Assembly: GCA_004292855.1 (NCBI GenBank)
Contig: RDXN01000033.1
Coordinates: 62,001 to 126,000 of the forward strand
From: Cytophagales bacterium
Lineage (GTDB): Bacteria; Bacteroidota; Bacteroidia; Cytophagales; Spirosomataceae
DNA length: 64,000 bases
Direction: 5' to 3'
Shown here: positions 1-8,151 of the stretch, piece by piece
Numbering within the stretch: position 1 is the stretch's first letter
How the letters are laid out: each line of letters begins with the position of its first letter
Notes under the pieces: generated by a model
Database searches by the model: none
Seen by the model: only the letters and a program-made list of their open reading frames with translations
What the model was told of the DNA's origin: nothing
Program-made: the position numbers and the translations under genes

Positions 1-1
1 C

Positions 2-1087
2 TGCGTGTCGGACCACCTCGTTCCGCCCCCCACGGAGCAGTTTGCCACCATGCTCAACCAATGGCGTGAGGCCGTGCGGGAGCATGATATTACGCACTTC
101 TACGATCTAGGTCGTCAGGGAATTGCTCACCAGATTATGGTGGAGCAAGGCCACGTGTTGCCCGGCAAAATCAGCATTGGCACCGACTCACACGCTAACA
201 CCTACGGGGCCGTGGGCGCGGTGGGCAACGCCGTGGGTGTGACCGATGCCGCCGTGGCAATGGCAACCGGCAAAGCCTGGTTCCGGGTGCCGGAATCGGT
301 GAAGTTTGTCATCAAGGGCGAATGGCAACCCTGGGTCATGGCTAAAGACCTGAGCCTCTACATTATGGGTATGATGCACTGGAACGGCCATCTGATCTAC
401 AAATCGCTCGAATTGGAAGGACCGGCCATCAGCGCGCTCGACATGGCGGGCCGCATGACGCTCTGCAACATGACCGTCGATTTGGGAGCCAAAAACGGCA
501 TTATTGCCCCCGACGAAATCACGGCGGCTTACTTGGCTCCCGTAGCAAAGGGTAGTTGGTCTCCGCTAGCCTCCGACCCCGACGCCCACTACGACGCCAT
601 CTATGAAGTCGATGTGACGAACGTTGGTCCAACCCTTGCCATGCCCGACAAACTCGACGACATTGTACCCGTGGAGAAGGTGGTTGGCCGCAAGTTCAAC
701 AAGGCGTTTGTGGGCACCTGCACCAACGGACGCGTGGAAGATTTTGCGATGATGGCGAAGATTCTGAAAGGCAAGCAGGTTCACCGCAGCGTAAACATGC
801 TGGCGGTTCCGGCGAGCCAAACGGTTTATCTGGAGTCGCTCAAGCTGGGCTATATCCAAACGCTGATCGAAGCAGGCGTAGCTATCGACACACCGAGTTG
901 CGCGGCCTGCGCGGGCATCCACACGGGTGTTGCGGGCGATGGCGACGTGGTGCTGAGCGCGGGAAACCGCAACATGAAGGGACGCATGGGCAGCAAAAAC
1001 GCCCAGATTTTCCTAACATCACCCGCCGTAGTGGCCGTCTCGGCCATCACGGGCGAGATTACTGATCCGAGGACATTTTCATTGTAA
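2..1087 (+). CDS. Aconitase-family large subunit (LeuC-like), 5' end outside window
   Basis: Catalytic large subunit of an aconitase/isopropylmalate-dehydratase-type hydro-lyase, which dehydrates or isomerises a hydroxy-acid around a [4Fe-4S] cluster. The frame is open to the window edge, so the N-terminus is missing; the GTG at 5 is probably internal, because the visible SDHLVPP matches the conserved DH-P segment found well inside this family. The cluster cysteines are seen in GTCTNGR and in SCAACAG, followed by GNRNMKGRMG and a SPAVVAVSAITGEITDPR-like end, as in the LeuC2/homoaconitase branch. The small subunit follows after 4 bases. The setting next to hydantoinase subunits and an SDR, with no leuA or leuB visible, argues against leucine synthesis. 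Family is sure; substrate unknown. Confidence 0.88.
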   Translation, partial: CVSDHLVPPPTEQFATMLNQWREAVREHDITHFYDLGRQGIAHQIMVEQGHVLPGKISIGTDSHANTYGAVGAVGNAVGVTDAAVAMATGKAWFRVPESVKFVIKGEWQPWVMAKDLSLYIMGMMHWNGHLIYKSLELEGPAISALDMAGRMTLCNMTVDLGAKNGIIAPDEITAAYLAPVAKGSWSPLASDPDAHYDAIYEVDVTNVGPTLAMPDKLDDIVPVEKVVGRKFNKAFVGTCTNGRVEDFAMMAKILKGKQVHRSVNMLAVPASQTVYLESLKLGYIQTLIEAGVAIDTPSCAACAGIHTGVAGDGDVVLSAGNRNMKGRMGSKNAQIFLTSPAVVAVSAITGEITDPRTFSL

Positions 1088-1091
1088 ACCA

Positions 1092-1628
1092 ATGGCAAAA
1101 ATTCAAGGCACGGCCTGGGTAGCGAAGACCTACGTGATGTCGTTCGATATGATTATTCAGCGGTTCTGGACCGCTCCCATCGACCCGGTCGAAAACAGTA
1201 AGTGGGTAATGGCAGGAGTTGACGAAGCGTTTAACCGCGAAAATGGCTTTGTCGATCAGGGCTACACATTTATTGTGGCCGGACATAACTTCGCCGGGGG
1301 TGGTAAGAGCATTGAGCATTGCGTGACGGGTCTGATGGGCGCAGGTATCAAAGCCGTCTTTGCGACCTCGTTTGCGCGACTTCAATTTCGCAACGCGATC
1401 AACTACGGCCTGCCCTTCGTGACGTGCCGCGACATGAACCTGCATTGCGCAACCGGCGACGTTCTGGAATATGACCCCGAAACGGGCATCATCCAAAACC
1501 TGTCCAACGGGCAAACGTTCCAAAGCCTCCCGCAGGAGCCGTTCGTGTCCGAAGTGGCCGAAGCGGGTGGCCTGCTGGAATTTGTGAAACGCAAAATCGC
1601 TGATGGAACGGTGGCCGAACTCCGCTAA
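1092..1628 (+). CDS. Aconitase-family small (swivel) subunit, LeuD-like, divergent
   Basis: Partner swivel subunit (178 aa) of the preceding LeuC-like protein; together they should form one hydro-lyase. The swivel fold is recognised from GHNFAGGGKSIEH and the following GAGIKAVFATSFARLQFRNAINYGLP. In ordinary LeuD and aconitase the loop reads N-F-G-x-G-S-S-R-E-H, where the Arg contacts the substrate carboxylate. Here it reads S-I-E-H, so that Arg appears to be Ile, and a Lys lies two residues before. This suggests a different substrate or geometry. It starts 4 bases after the large subunit, and the next gene starts about 15 bases downstream, so co-transcription is likely. Confidence 0.85.
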   Translation: MAKIQGTAWVAKTYVMSFDMIIQRFWTAPIDPVENSKWVMAGVDEAFNRENGFVDQGYTFIVAGHNFAGGGKSIEHCVTGLMGAGIKAVFATSFARLQFRNAINYGLPFVTCRDMNLHCATGDVLEYDPETGIIQNLSNGQTFQSLPQEPFVSEVAEAGGLLEFVKRKIADGTVAELR

Positions 1629-1642
1629 AACAGCTCTGTGAC

Positions 1643-1954
1643 ATGACTTACCTGATCGTCCTTTTCAATCTGAAAGACCCTGCCGCTGAGGTCGCCTACG
1701 AAGCCTGGGCCAACGCAACCGACGTCCCGACTGTGAAGGGGCTGAAATCGGTTGATGATTTCAAGGTGTACAAAAACGTGGCCTTGCTGGGCAGTGAGCA
1801 AAGTCCGCCTTATCAATATGTAGAAATCATCGCCGTTAACGACATGGACGGCCTCGGAGCCGACATTGGCAGCGAGACCATGCAGCGCGTGGCCGCTGAA
1901 TTTCAGGCGTTCGCCGATGGGCCGCTGTTTATGATCTCGAATCAAATAGCGTAA
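1643..1954 (+). CDS. REDY/HapK-like small dimeric alpha-beta barrel protein
   Basis: A 103-residue protein resembling the REDY-like HapK family, named from prodigiosin-type gene clusters. The recognisable features are the N-terminal MTYLIVLFNLKD strand, the W-A-x-x-T-D-x-P-T-V-x-G-L-x-S-V segment and a Y-Q-Y-V-E-I-I strand, typical of a small ferredoxin-like dimeric barrel. Such proteins can act as small cyclases or lyases, or as non-catalytic partners. No prodigiosin genes are visible; the neighbours are the aconitase-like pair and an SDR. Family assignment is from memory of motifs and is moderately sure; function is unknown. Confidence 0.6.
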   Translation: MTYLIVLFNLKDPAAEVAYEAWANATDVPTVKGLKSVDDFKVYKNVALLGSEQSPPYQYVEIIAVNDMDGLGADIGSETMQRVAAEFQAFADGPLFMISNQIA

Positions 1955-1965
1955 ACTGGTTTCAG

Positions 1966-2123
1966 GTTTCATTGGCTTCGCCGTTTCAAGTTTCACATGT
2001 TTTTGTGAATGCTAAAACCTGAAATCGCTCTGGCGCACCGGGGCAAAGGCCATTGAACCCTTAAACGGCGAAGCCAATGAAACGCGAAGCAATGAAACGG
2101 CGAAGCCATTGAAACGTGAAACT
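1966..2123. repeat. Intergenic inverted repeat of TTTCA/CTTCGCC words
   Basis: The gap before the SDR is filled by reiterated words such as AATGAAACGGCGAAGCC. Bases 1966-1986 are an exact 21-base inverted copy of 2063-2083, and further degenerate copies run to about 2123. The TTG-initiated extension of the SDR frame from 2109 lies inside this repeat, so it is not used for the SDR start. Confidence 0.8.
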
Positions 2124-2126
2124 TAC

Positions 2127-3005
2127 ATGTACAACTTACACGGAAAAGTCGCGGTCATCACCGGCTCTGGTCGGCGGTTGGGCATTGGCGAGGCTATTGC
2201 CAAACGGCTGGCTGCTGAAGGATGCCGCGTGGTGCTGTCGGATTTGGGGCAGGCTAAGGGCGAAGCATTCGGGGCCGAACACATTGGACTCTCGGACGAG
2301 ATGAACGGCATTCTGGACGAGATCCTAAAGGCAGGTGGCGAGGCTATTGCCGTTCCCTGCGACGTGCGGTCGGAGTCGGACGCAGCCAATCTGGTGGCGC
2401 AGGCCGTGGAAGCATTCGGGCGGGTCGATGTGCTGGTGAACAACGCGGGCGTGGGCTATCTGATGGAGCCGTTCACGGAGTTCAACGAAAGCAGTTGGGA
2501 CGCCGTGCTCGACGTAAATCTGAAAGGTGCGTTTCTCTGCTCAAAACACGCGGCCATTCAGATGATTGCGCAAGGCCGGTCGGAAGGCCCGGTCCGGCGT
2601 TCCGGCACCCCCGACGGCTCGGCAGGCGGGTCGATTATCAATATCGCGAGTCAGGCGGCTAAGTCGGGGTTTCCCTTTGCGGCAGCTTACACGGCCTCCA
2701 AACACGGGTTGGTGGGCCTCACGCGCTCCAACGCGGTTGAATTGGGTAAGTTTGGTATCCGGGTCAACGCCGTTTGCCCGAACCATATCACCACCGGCCT
2801 CGGCGACTGGCAGAACCGCTTTTTTAGCGAGAAACTGGGCCTTGATTACGACACGTATTTGAAAGGAATTGTGGACCGAAACCCGTTGGGTCGCACCGGC
2901 CTGGTTGAGGACATCGCCAAAGCGGTCGCGTTTCTGGCCTCCGACCAATCGGCCTACATCACCGGCGAGGCCATGAACGTGAGTGGAGGAGAAGAGTATC
3001 ATTAA
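2127..3005 (+). CDS. Short-chain dehydrogenase/reductase (SDR)
   Basis: Classical NAD(P)-dependent SDR of 292 residues from the ATG at 2127. The open frame begins at TTG 2109, but that part is repeat sequence. Visible motifs are the nucleotide-binding TGSGRRLGIG near the N-terminus, DVNLKGAFLCS, NNAGVGY, the catalytic Ser in IINIASQ and YTASK. The C-terminus has the usual FLASDQSAYITGE segment. It likely oxidises or reduces a hydroxyl/keto intermediate of the pathway encoded by this cluster. Inserted between the fourth strand and the active-site Ser is a Gly/Arg/Ser-rich loop (RRSGTPDGSAGGS) that is longer than usual. Confidence 0.9.
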   Translation: MYNLHGKVAVITGSGRRLGIGEAIAKRLAAEGCRVVLSDLGQAKGEAFGAEHIGLSDEMNGILDEILKAGGEAIAVPCDVRSESDAANLVAQAVEAFGRVDVLVNNAGVGYLMEPFTEFNESSWDAVLDVNLKGAFLCSKHAAIQMIAQGRSEGPVRRSGTPDGSAGGSIINIASQAAKSGFPFAAAYTASKHGLVGLTRSNAVELGKFGIRVNAVCPNHITTGLGDWQNRFFSEKLGLDYDTYLKGIVDRNPLGRTGLVEDIAKAVAFLASDQSAYITGEAMNVSGGEEYH

Positions 3006-3009
3006 AGCC

Positions 3010-3089
3010 AGCAGTTGGCAGTAGCAGTAGGCAGTCGCTTCGCAAAGGGAAGCCTGTTGCCACTGCTTACTGCCACTGTCTACTGCTAC
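3010..3089. repeat. Intergenic inverted repeat of CAGT words
   Basis: The gap between the SDR and hyuA consists almost entirely of GGCAGTAGCAGT-like words on the left and their complements on the right. Bases 3020-3035 pair with 3074-3089 with one mismatch. It has the same architecture as the repeats at 12947, 56142 and 59345 but different words, and could form a large hairpin in the polycistronic transcript. Confidence 0.75.
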
Positions 3090-3091
3090 TT

Positions 3092-5173
3092 ATGAAATTA
3101 GGCATCGACATTGGGGGGACATTTACGGACCTCGTTTTGCTGAATGAGCAGGACGGGGCGGTGGTGTTTGCCAAAACGCTAACCACCTACCCCGACCCGA
3201 CGGAGGGGATTTTGACCGGCGTTCAGGAAATTGTACAGAAAAGCGGTATTGAAAGTAGCCAGATCGACACGCTCGTGCATGGCACCACGCTCGTGACCAA
3301 TGCTGTCATTGAGCGCAAAGGGGCCAAAACCGCTCTGCTGACGACCAAAGGGTTTGAGGATGTGCTGGAGATCGGGCGCGAGATGCGCTACGACATTTAC
3401 GACATTTTCATCACCATGCCTAAGCCGCTCGTGCCCGCCCACCTACGCCGGGGCGTTACCGAACGGCTTGACAAACAGGGGGTTGTTGTCGAAAGCCTCC
3501 GGCTCGATGAAGCCGAACAACATCTGCTTGAGTTGCAGGCTGAGGGTGTGCAGAGTGTGGCCGTGTCGTTCCTGCATTCGTTTGCCAACACCGCCCATGA
3601 GAAAGCCGTTGGGCAACTGATCGAGAGCAAGTTTCCGGGCCTGACGTACTCACTCAGTTGCGACGTGATGCCCGAAATTCGGGAGTACGAGCGCACCTCG
3701 GCCACGGTCATGAACGCCTACGTGCAACCCCTCACCGACGAGTATCTGAAAAACTTACGGACGCGGCTCAACGCATTGGGCTTTGCCGGGATTATTCACA
3801 TTATGGACTCGGCGGGACGGCTTACGACCCTCGAAGGAGCCAGAAAAACACCCGTGCAATTGCTCGAAAGTGGTCCGGCGGGTGGCACAATGGCGGGTGT
3901 TTTCTTTGGTCATCTGACCGGCAAATCGGACCTGCTGGCCTTCGACATGGGGGGTACTACGGCCAAAGCGTCGATGATTCGCGACCGGGGCGATGGCATC
4001 TTGACGCCCGAAATCACGAATCAGTTTGAGGCCGCCCGCGAGAAACGGTTCAAACGGGGGAGCGGCTTGCCTGTCAGGATTCCGGTTATCGACATGATCG
4101 AGATTGGGGCCGGGGGCGGCAGCATTGCCCACGTGAACGCGCTGGGTCTGCTCACGGTTGGCCCCGAAAGCGCGGCCTCCACACCCGGTCCGGCCTGCTA
4201 CGGGCGCGGGGGCCAAAACCCGACCGTGACCGACGCCGATCTGGTGCTGGGTTTCCTGAACGAGCACTACTTTTTGGGCGGCACCATGTCGCTCCGCAAA
4301 GACCTCGCCCGGCAAGCCATCGACCTGAACATTGCGCAACCACTGGGTATCAGCGTGGAAGAAGCGGCCTGGGGGATTCACCGGATCGTCAACGAAAACA
4401 TGGCCAACGCGGCCCGTGTGCATATTTTGGAGAAGGGCCTGGACCCGCGCTTTTTCTCGATGATGGCCTTTGGCGGGGCGGGGCCGGTTCATGCCTTCAA
4501 CGTGGCGCGGCTATTGAACACGCCCCAACTGCTGGTGCCGAGCGGGGCCGGGGTTCTGAGCGCGTTTGGCTTTTTGGTGAGTCCGGTGGCCAAAGAAGCC
4601 ATTTCGAGCTACGTCTGCCGATTGGACCGGATGGACTGGAACCGCGTGAACGAGCGCATCGCCGAGATGAAGCAATCGGGTTATGCTTTTCTGGATCACG
4701 CGGGCGTCGATGCCACTCAGGTTACGGTCAAAATCGTGGCCGACATGCGGTATCTGGGGCAGGGCCATGAAATCACGGTTAGCATACCCGACGGGTCGTT
4801 AGATGAAACTGCCGTGCCGCAAATCGAAGCCGCTTTTGGCCGGGAATATCAGTTGCGCTATGGCCGGAGCATCGACCGAATACCCATCGAATCGGTCACG
4901 TGGCGCGTGCTAGTCAGCGGCCCCTCGCCCCGAATTATTCCCCGACAAACGTTGCACAAACCCGCCGGACAGGCCCAAAAAGGCACTCGACCCGTGTTTT
5001 GGGGAAAGACGTACGAGGATACGCCCGTGTATGACCGGTACTCGCTACGCGCACACGAACCCGTTTTGGGACCGTGCATTATCGAGGAGTTTGAAAGCAC
5101 TACCGTGGTCGGCAAAAACAGCACCGCCCACGCCGATGAGTTTGGTAATCTGGTGATTGATTTAACGTATTGA
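3092..5173 (+). CDS. hyuA: Hydantoinase/oxoprolinase family subunit A
   Basis: Full-length 693-residue HyuA/HydA-type subunit, a member of the ATP-dependent hydantoinase, 5-oxoprolinase and acetone/acetophenone carboxylase superfamily. The actin-like ATPase signature appears at the start (GIDIGGTFTDLVLL) and again at FDMGGTTAKASMI. VHGTTLVTNAVIERKG and GAGGGSIAHV are typical family segments. It works as a heteromer with the B subunit, whose start overlaps this stop codon. Such enzymes couple ATP hydrolysis to amide ring opening or to carboxylation of a ketone; the sequence alone does not tell which. The gene sits in the unexplained catabolic cluster after the SDR. Confidence 0.93.
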   Translation: MKLGIDIGGTFTDLVLLNEQDGAVVFAKTLTTYPDPTEGILTGVQEIVQKSGIESSQIDTLVHGTTLVTNAVIERKGAKTALLTTKGFEDVLEIGREMRYDIYDIFITMPKPLVPAHLRRGVTERLDKQGVVVESLRLDEAEQHLLELQAEGVQSVAVSFLHSFANTAHEKAVGQLIESKFPGLTYSLSCDVMPEIREYERTSATVMNAYVQPLTDEYLKNLRTRLNALGFAGIIHIMDSAGRLTTLEGARKTPVQLLESGPAGGTMAGVFFGHLTGKSDLLAFDMGGTTAKASMIRDRGDGILTPEITNQFEAAREKRFKRGSGLPVRIPVIDMIEIGAGGGSIAHVNALGLLTVGPESAASTPGPACYGRGGQNPTVTDADLVLGFLNEHYFLGGTMSLRKDLARQAIDLNIAQPLGISVEEAAWGIHRIVNENMANAARVHILEKGLDPRFFSMMAFGGAGPVHAFNVARLLNTPQLLVPSGAGVLSAFGFLVSPVAKEAISSYVCRLDRMDWNRVNERIAEMKQSGYAFLDHAGVDATQVTVKIVADMRYLGQGHEITVSIPDGSLDETAVPQIEAAFGREYQLRYGRSIDRIPIESVTWRVLVSGPSPRIIPRQTLHKPAGQAQKGTRPVFWGKTYEDTPVYDRYSLRAHEPVLGPCIIEEFESTTVVGKNSTAHADEFGNLVIDLTY

Positions 5174-5175
5174 CG

Positions 5176-6870
5176 ATGGTTGATCAAATAAGACCGGGCG
5201 TAGCGCAAACATACAATCCCATTGAACTGAGCGTTTTGTGGTCGCGGCTGATTTCGATTGTCGATGAGGCCGGGACAACCTTGCAGCGCACGGCGTTCTC
5301 GTCGGTCACGCGGGAGAGTGCTGATTTTGCCGTGGTGCTCATGGATACGCAAGGGCAGTCGCTGGCACAGAGCAGCGTGAGTGTACCGTCGTTTTTGGGG
5401 GTGTTGCCGTTTCTGGTCAAAGCCCTCATCAACGACCATTTCCCGCTCGACACCTGGCAACCCGGCGACGTGGTTATCACCAATGACCCCTGGCTCTGCG
5501 CGGGCCACAAACCCGATATTGGGATCGTAACACCAGTATTTGGACCACCCCCCGGCCCCCTCCTAAAACAGGAGGGGGTGGTCTCGGAAGGAGTCTTTGA
5601 TGGCACCCCCTCCTGTTTTAGGAGGGGGCCAGGGGGTGGTCTGATCGGCTTCATCGGCTGCATTGCCCACTCGCCCGACATTGGCGGGGCATTGTGGGGC
5701 GCGGGGGCGAAGGATTTCTACGAAGAAGGGCTGTATATTCCCCCCATGAAACTGTACAGCGCGGGGCAACGGAACGATACCTTGTTCCACATGATTCGCA
5801 CCAACGTCCGGGCGGCTGACCAAACCATTGGCGACATTCTGGCGCAGGTAGCGGCCAACGACCAGGGCATCCGGTCGCTGCACAGGATGATGCAGGAAAA
5901 CGAACTCACTGAGATCGATACGTTGGGTGAGCAGATTATCGGGGCCAGCGAGCGGGCCATGCGTGAGGCCATCCGGCAGGCTCCCAACGGCACCTACCAC
6001 GCCGAATACGATGCCGACGGCGACGGCGCAAACGAACCCGTGAAGTTCGTTTGCGCCGTGACCATTGCCGACGATGAAATTGACGTGGACTACACCGGCA
6101 CCTCGCCCGCGCACCGGCTGGCCATCAACGCCGTCCTGAACTACGTGTTTGCCTACACGGCCTACCCCATCAAGTGCGTGTTCAGCCCCGAGACGCCCAA
6201 CAACGAGGGTAGTTTTCGGCCCATCCACGTGTCGGCCCCCGAAGGCTGTTTGCTCAACGCCCGCAAACCCTCGCCCCTTGGCGCGCGAAACGTAACGGGC
6301 AACTTGCTCCACGCACCCATCATGCAGGCACTGAGTCAGGTCGTACCCGACAAGGTGCAGGCCGATTGTGGGGCCGCCGTTTGGGTAATGGTCCTGAGCG
6401 GAAAACGAGCAGACAACGCTGAATTCGTGGAATACCTGTTCCTCGCGGGGGGCTACGGTGGCCGCAAGGGACTCCCCGGCGAACACACCCTCTGTTACCC
6501 AACCAATGTGGCAAACGTGCCTATCGAGGTATTCGAGAACGATGCTCCCGTACTGGTTACCGAAAAGAGTTTGATCCGCAACAGCGGGGGCAACGGGCAG
6601 TATCCGGGCGGCATGGGGCAACGATTTGCATACCGCAACATCGGCAGTAGCCCCATTCAGATCAGTAACGTAACCGAAAAACTCAACCATCAGGCCTATG
6701 GCTTATTTGGGGGCGAATCGGGTCAAAAAGGGCGGCTGTTTGTGCGGCAAGCCGATAAAACCGAACGCTTCACCCCACCCAAAGGCCACGACAAACTCCT
6801 CCCCGGCGAAGAACTCGTTATGGAACTGCCCGGCGGAGGAGGCTATGGAAATCTAATGCATAATGTGTAA
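5176..6870 (+). CDS. hyuB: Hydantoinase B subunit carrying an in-frame palindromic insertion
   Basis: B subunit (about 564 aa) of the HyuAB pair. I choose the ATG at 5176, two codons after a TTG that overlaps the hyuA stop. Family segments include SVLWSRLISIVDEAG, FSSVTRESADFAVVL, NDPWLCAGHKPD, HSPDIGG, DYTGTSP and GGYGGRKG. Between VTPVF and LIGFIG, where relatives have only a few residues, about 32 extra residues are encoded by the palindrome at 5544-5640. The frame is kept and no stop is introduced. The last residues (LMHNV) and the stop codon come from another repeat at 6855. The protein may still be functional with a surface loop, or impaired. Confidence 0.9.
   Translation: MVDQIRPGVAQTYNPIELSVLWSRLISIVDEAGTTLQRTAFSSVTRESADFAVVLMDTQGQSLAQSSVSVPSFLGVLPFLVKALINDHFPLDTWQPGDVVITNDPWLCAGHKPDIGIVTPVFGPPPGPLLKQEGVVSEGVFDGTPSCFRRGPGGGLIGFIGCIAHSPDIGGALWGAGAKDFYEEGLYIPPMKLYSAGQRNDTLFHMIRTNVRAADQTIGDILAQVAANDQGIRSLHRMMQENELTEIDTLGEQIIGASERAMREAIRQAPNGTYHAEYDADGDGANEPVKFVCAVTIADDEIDVDYTGTSPAHRLAINAVLNYVFAYTAYPIKCVFSPETPNNEGSFRPIHVSAPEGCLLNARKPSPLGARNVTGNLLHAPIMQALSQVVPDKVQADCGAAVWVMVLSGKRADNAEFVEYLFLAGGYGGRKGLPGEHTLCYPTNVANVPIEVFENDAPVLVTEKSLIRNSGGNGQYPGGMGQRFAYRNIGSSPIQISNVTEKLNHQAYGLFGGESGQKGRLFVRQADKTERFTPPKGHDKLLPGEELVMELPGGGGYGNLMHNV
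5544..5640. repeat. Near-perfect 37-base inverted repeat inserted inside hyuB
   Basis: Bases 5544-5580 and 5604-5640 are inverted copies with one mismatch in 37, separated by a 23-base loop. Each arm is itself nearly palindromic (CCCCCTCCT, five bases, AGGAGGGGG). Translated, it adds Pro/Gly-rich sequence (PPPGPLLKQEG ... RRGPGGG) to HyuB without breaking the frame. The repeat at 27113, between two other genes, is of a similar C/G-rich type, suggesting a dispersed family. Confidence 0.9.
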
Positions 6871-6948
6871 TGCATAATGATGAATGTGCCGAGCCGCGCA
6901 GGCTGATGCACCAGGAACTACGCATTACACATTATGCATTACGCATTA
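6855..6948. repeat. Intergenic inverted repeat of GCATAATG words
   Basis: Bases 6855-6873 are an exact 19-base inverted copy of 6922-6940, with further AATGCATAATG-like words around. The left arm contains the last codons and stop of hyuB. The right arm contains the spurious upstream ATG (6934) of the next reading frame. Confidence 0.82.
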
Positions 6949-6960
6949 AATCAATGGATT

Positions 6961-8151
6961 ATGTCTTATCAACTTCCCCCAGTCTGGACAAAGCTGCAAC
7001 AACACGCGGTTTTTCCCGAATTCGACCACGACGAGCGGGCGCGGTATAACTTCCTCGCCAACCTGAATCGTTTTGTTTCGACCGTTATTGCGCCGGGCAA
7101 CAAGATCGCCTACGACAAGCGCGTGGAACCGGCGTTCCGGGCCGAACAAGGCCGGACATTCGAGGATCGGCACGAAGTAAAGGACGCGATGGAGGCCGAC
7201 CCGATGTATCAAACCTGGGCGGCCTTGCGCCGAAGCACGATGGAAATGCGCCAGCAAAACGGGCGGGCCGTCGTGCTTCGACAAGCGGGCGAACTGGCCC
7301 AAAAGGCACAGACGTATCTGGAGAAAAGCGACAATCTGGCCCTGAACGACGCCGTTTCGGTGCCGCCTTACCTCCGGCACGTGGATAATCACCTGATGCC
7401 CGGCAGCTACCACACCGAGTATTTCCGGGGCGACGTAGCCAATGCTGCCAACTACGACAGCGGCCTGTTCGTTACGAGTGGCGGGATGCTCGGAAGCCTC
7501 ACCGATGGCGGGGGGCGGGCCATTGCCAGTTGGGTGCGCACAGAATATCCCAGCTTCAAGCCAAAACGAATTCTGGATATCGGTTGCGGGCTGGGACACA
7601 ACACCTTGCCCCTGGCCGAGGCCTTCCCCGATGCCGATGTTGTAGCCATTGACACGGGCGTGCCGATGTTGCGCTATGGAGCCGCACGGGCCAACGCGTT
7701 GGGCATCAGTAACGTGAAATTCGTCCAGATGAATGCCGAGAGCATGGCCGATTTTGCCGATGAAACCTTCGACTGGGTGCAGACAACCATGTTTTTGCAC
7801 GAGACGGGTGGCAAGGCCATCCACCGAATTTTTGGTGAGATCAACCGCGTGTTGGCCCCCAACGGGCTGAACCTGCACATCGAACAGCCGCAGTATACGC
7901 CCGAAATGAGCTACTACGAGCAGTTCATGCGCGACTGGGACGCCTATTATAACGCCGAACCCTACTGGGGCCACATGCACGACCTGCAACCCCAAGACCT
8001 GATGACCGAAGCCGGGGTGAGCCGCGAAAACTTTATGCAGGTGGGTGTAAAAGCCATCAACGATCTGGATAAGAAAAAATCGGATGGGAAGGTGACTGAA
8101 GATTACGGTCGCAGCCCGATTTGGAATGTGTTTGGCGGCTGGAAGAAATGA
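6961..8151 (+). CDS. Class I SAM-dependent methyltransferase
   Basis: A 396-residue protein from ATG 6961; the earlier in-frame ATG at 6934 is inside a repeat. The C-terminal half is a Rossmann-type methyltransferase: motif I ILDIGCGLGHNT at about residue 205, DVVAIDTGVPMLRYG as motif II, and DWVQTTMFLHETG as the post-II acidic segment. The N-terminal about 170 residues match nothing I recognise and probably bind the substrate. The next gene starts within its stop codon (ATGA), so they are translationally coupled. Its position after HyuAB suggests it methylates a pathway intermediate; this is inference. Confidence 0.85.
   Translation: MSYQLPPVWTKLQQHAVFPEFDHDERARYNFLANLNRFVSTVIAPGNKIAYDKRVEPAFRAEQGRTFEDRHEVKDAMEADPMYQTWAALRRSTMEMRQQNGRAVVLRQAGELAQKAQTYLEKSDNLALNDAVSVPPYLRHVDNHLMPGSYHTEYFRGDVANAANYDSGLFVTSGGMLGSLTDGGGRAIASWVRTEYPSFKPKRILDIGCGLGHNTLPLAEAFPDADVVAIDTGVPMLRYGAARANALGISNVKFVQMNAESMADFADETFDWVQTTMFLHETGGKAIHRIFGEINRVLAPNGLNLHIEQPQYTPEMSYYEQFMRDWDAYYNAEPYWGHMHDLQPQDLMTEAGVSRENFMQVGVKAINDLDKKKSDGKVTEDYGRSPIWNVFGGWKK

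Noticed and set aside
2-1628. LeuC/LeuD-like pair as leucine biosynthesis genes
   Set aside because: No leuA or leuB is nearby, the neighbours are catabolic-type genes, and the small subunit lacks the usual arginine.
5563-6690. Long reverse-strand frame (375 codons) opposite hyuB
   Set aside because: It is antisense to a gene with clear family motifs, has no recognisable domain and reflects the codon bias of high-GC DNA.
6946-7995. Reverse-strand frame of 349 codons opposite the methyltransferase
   Set aside because: No family features; shadow of the real gene.
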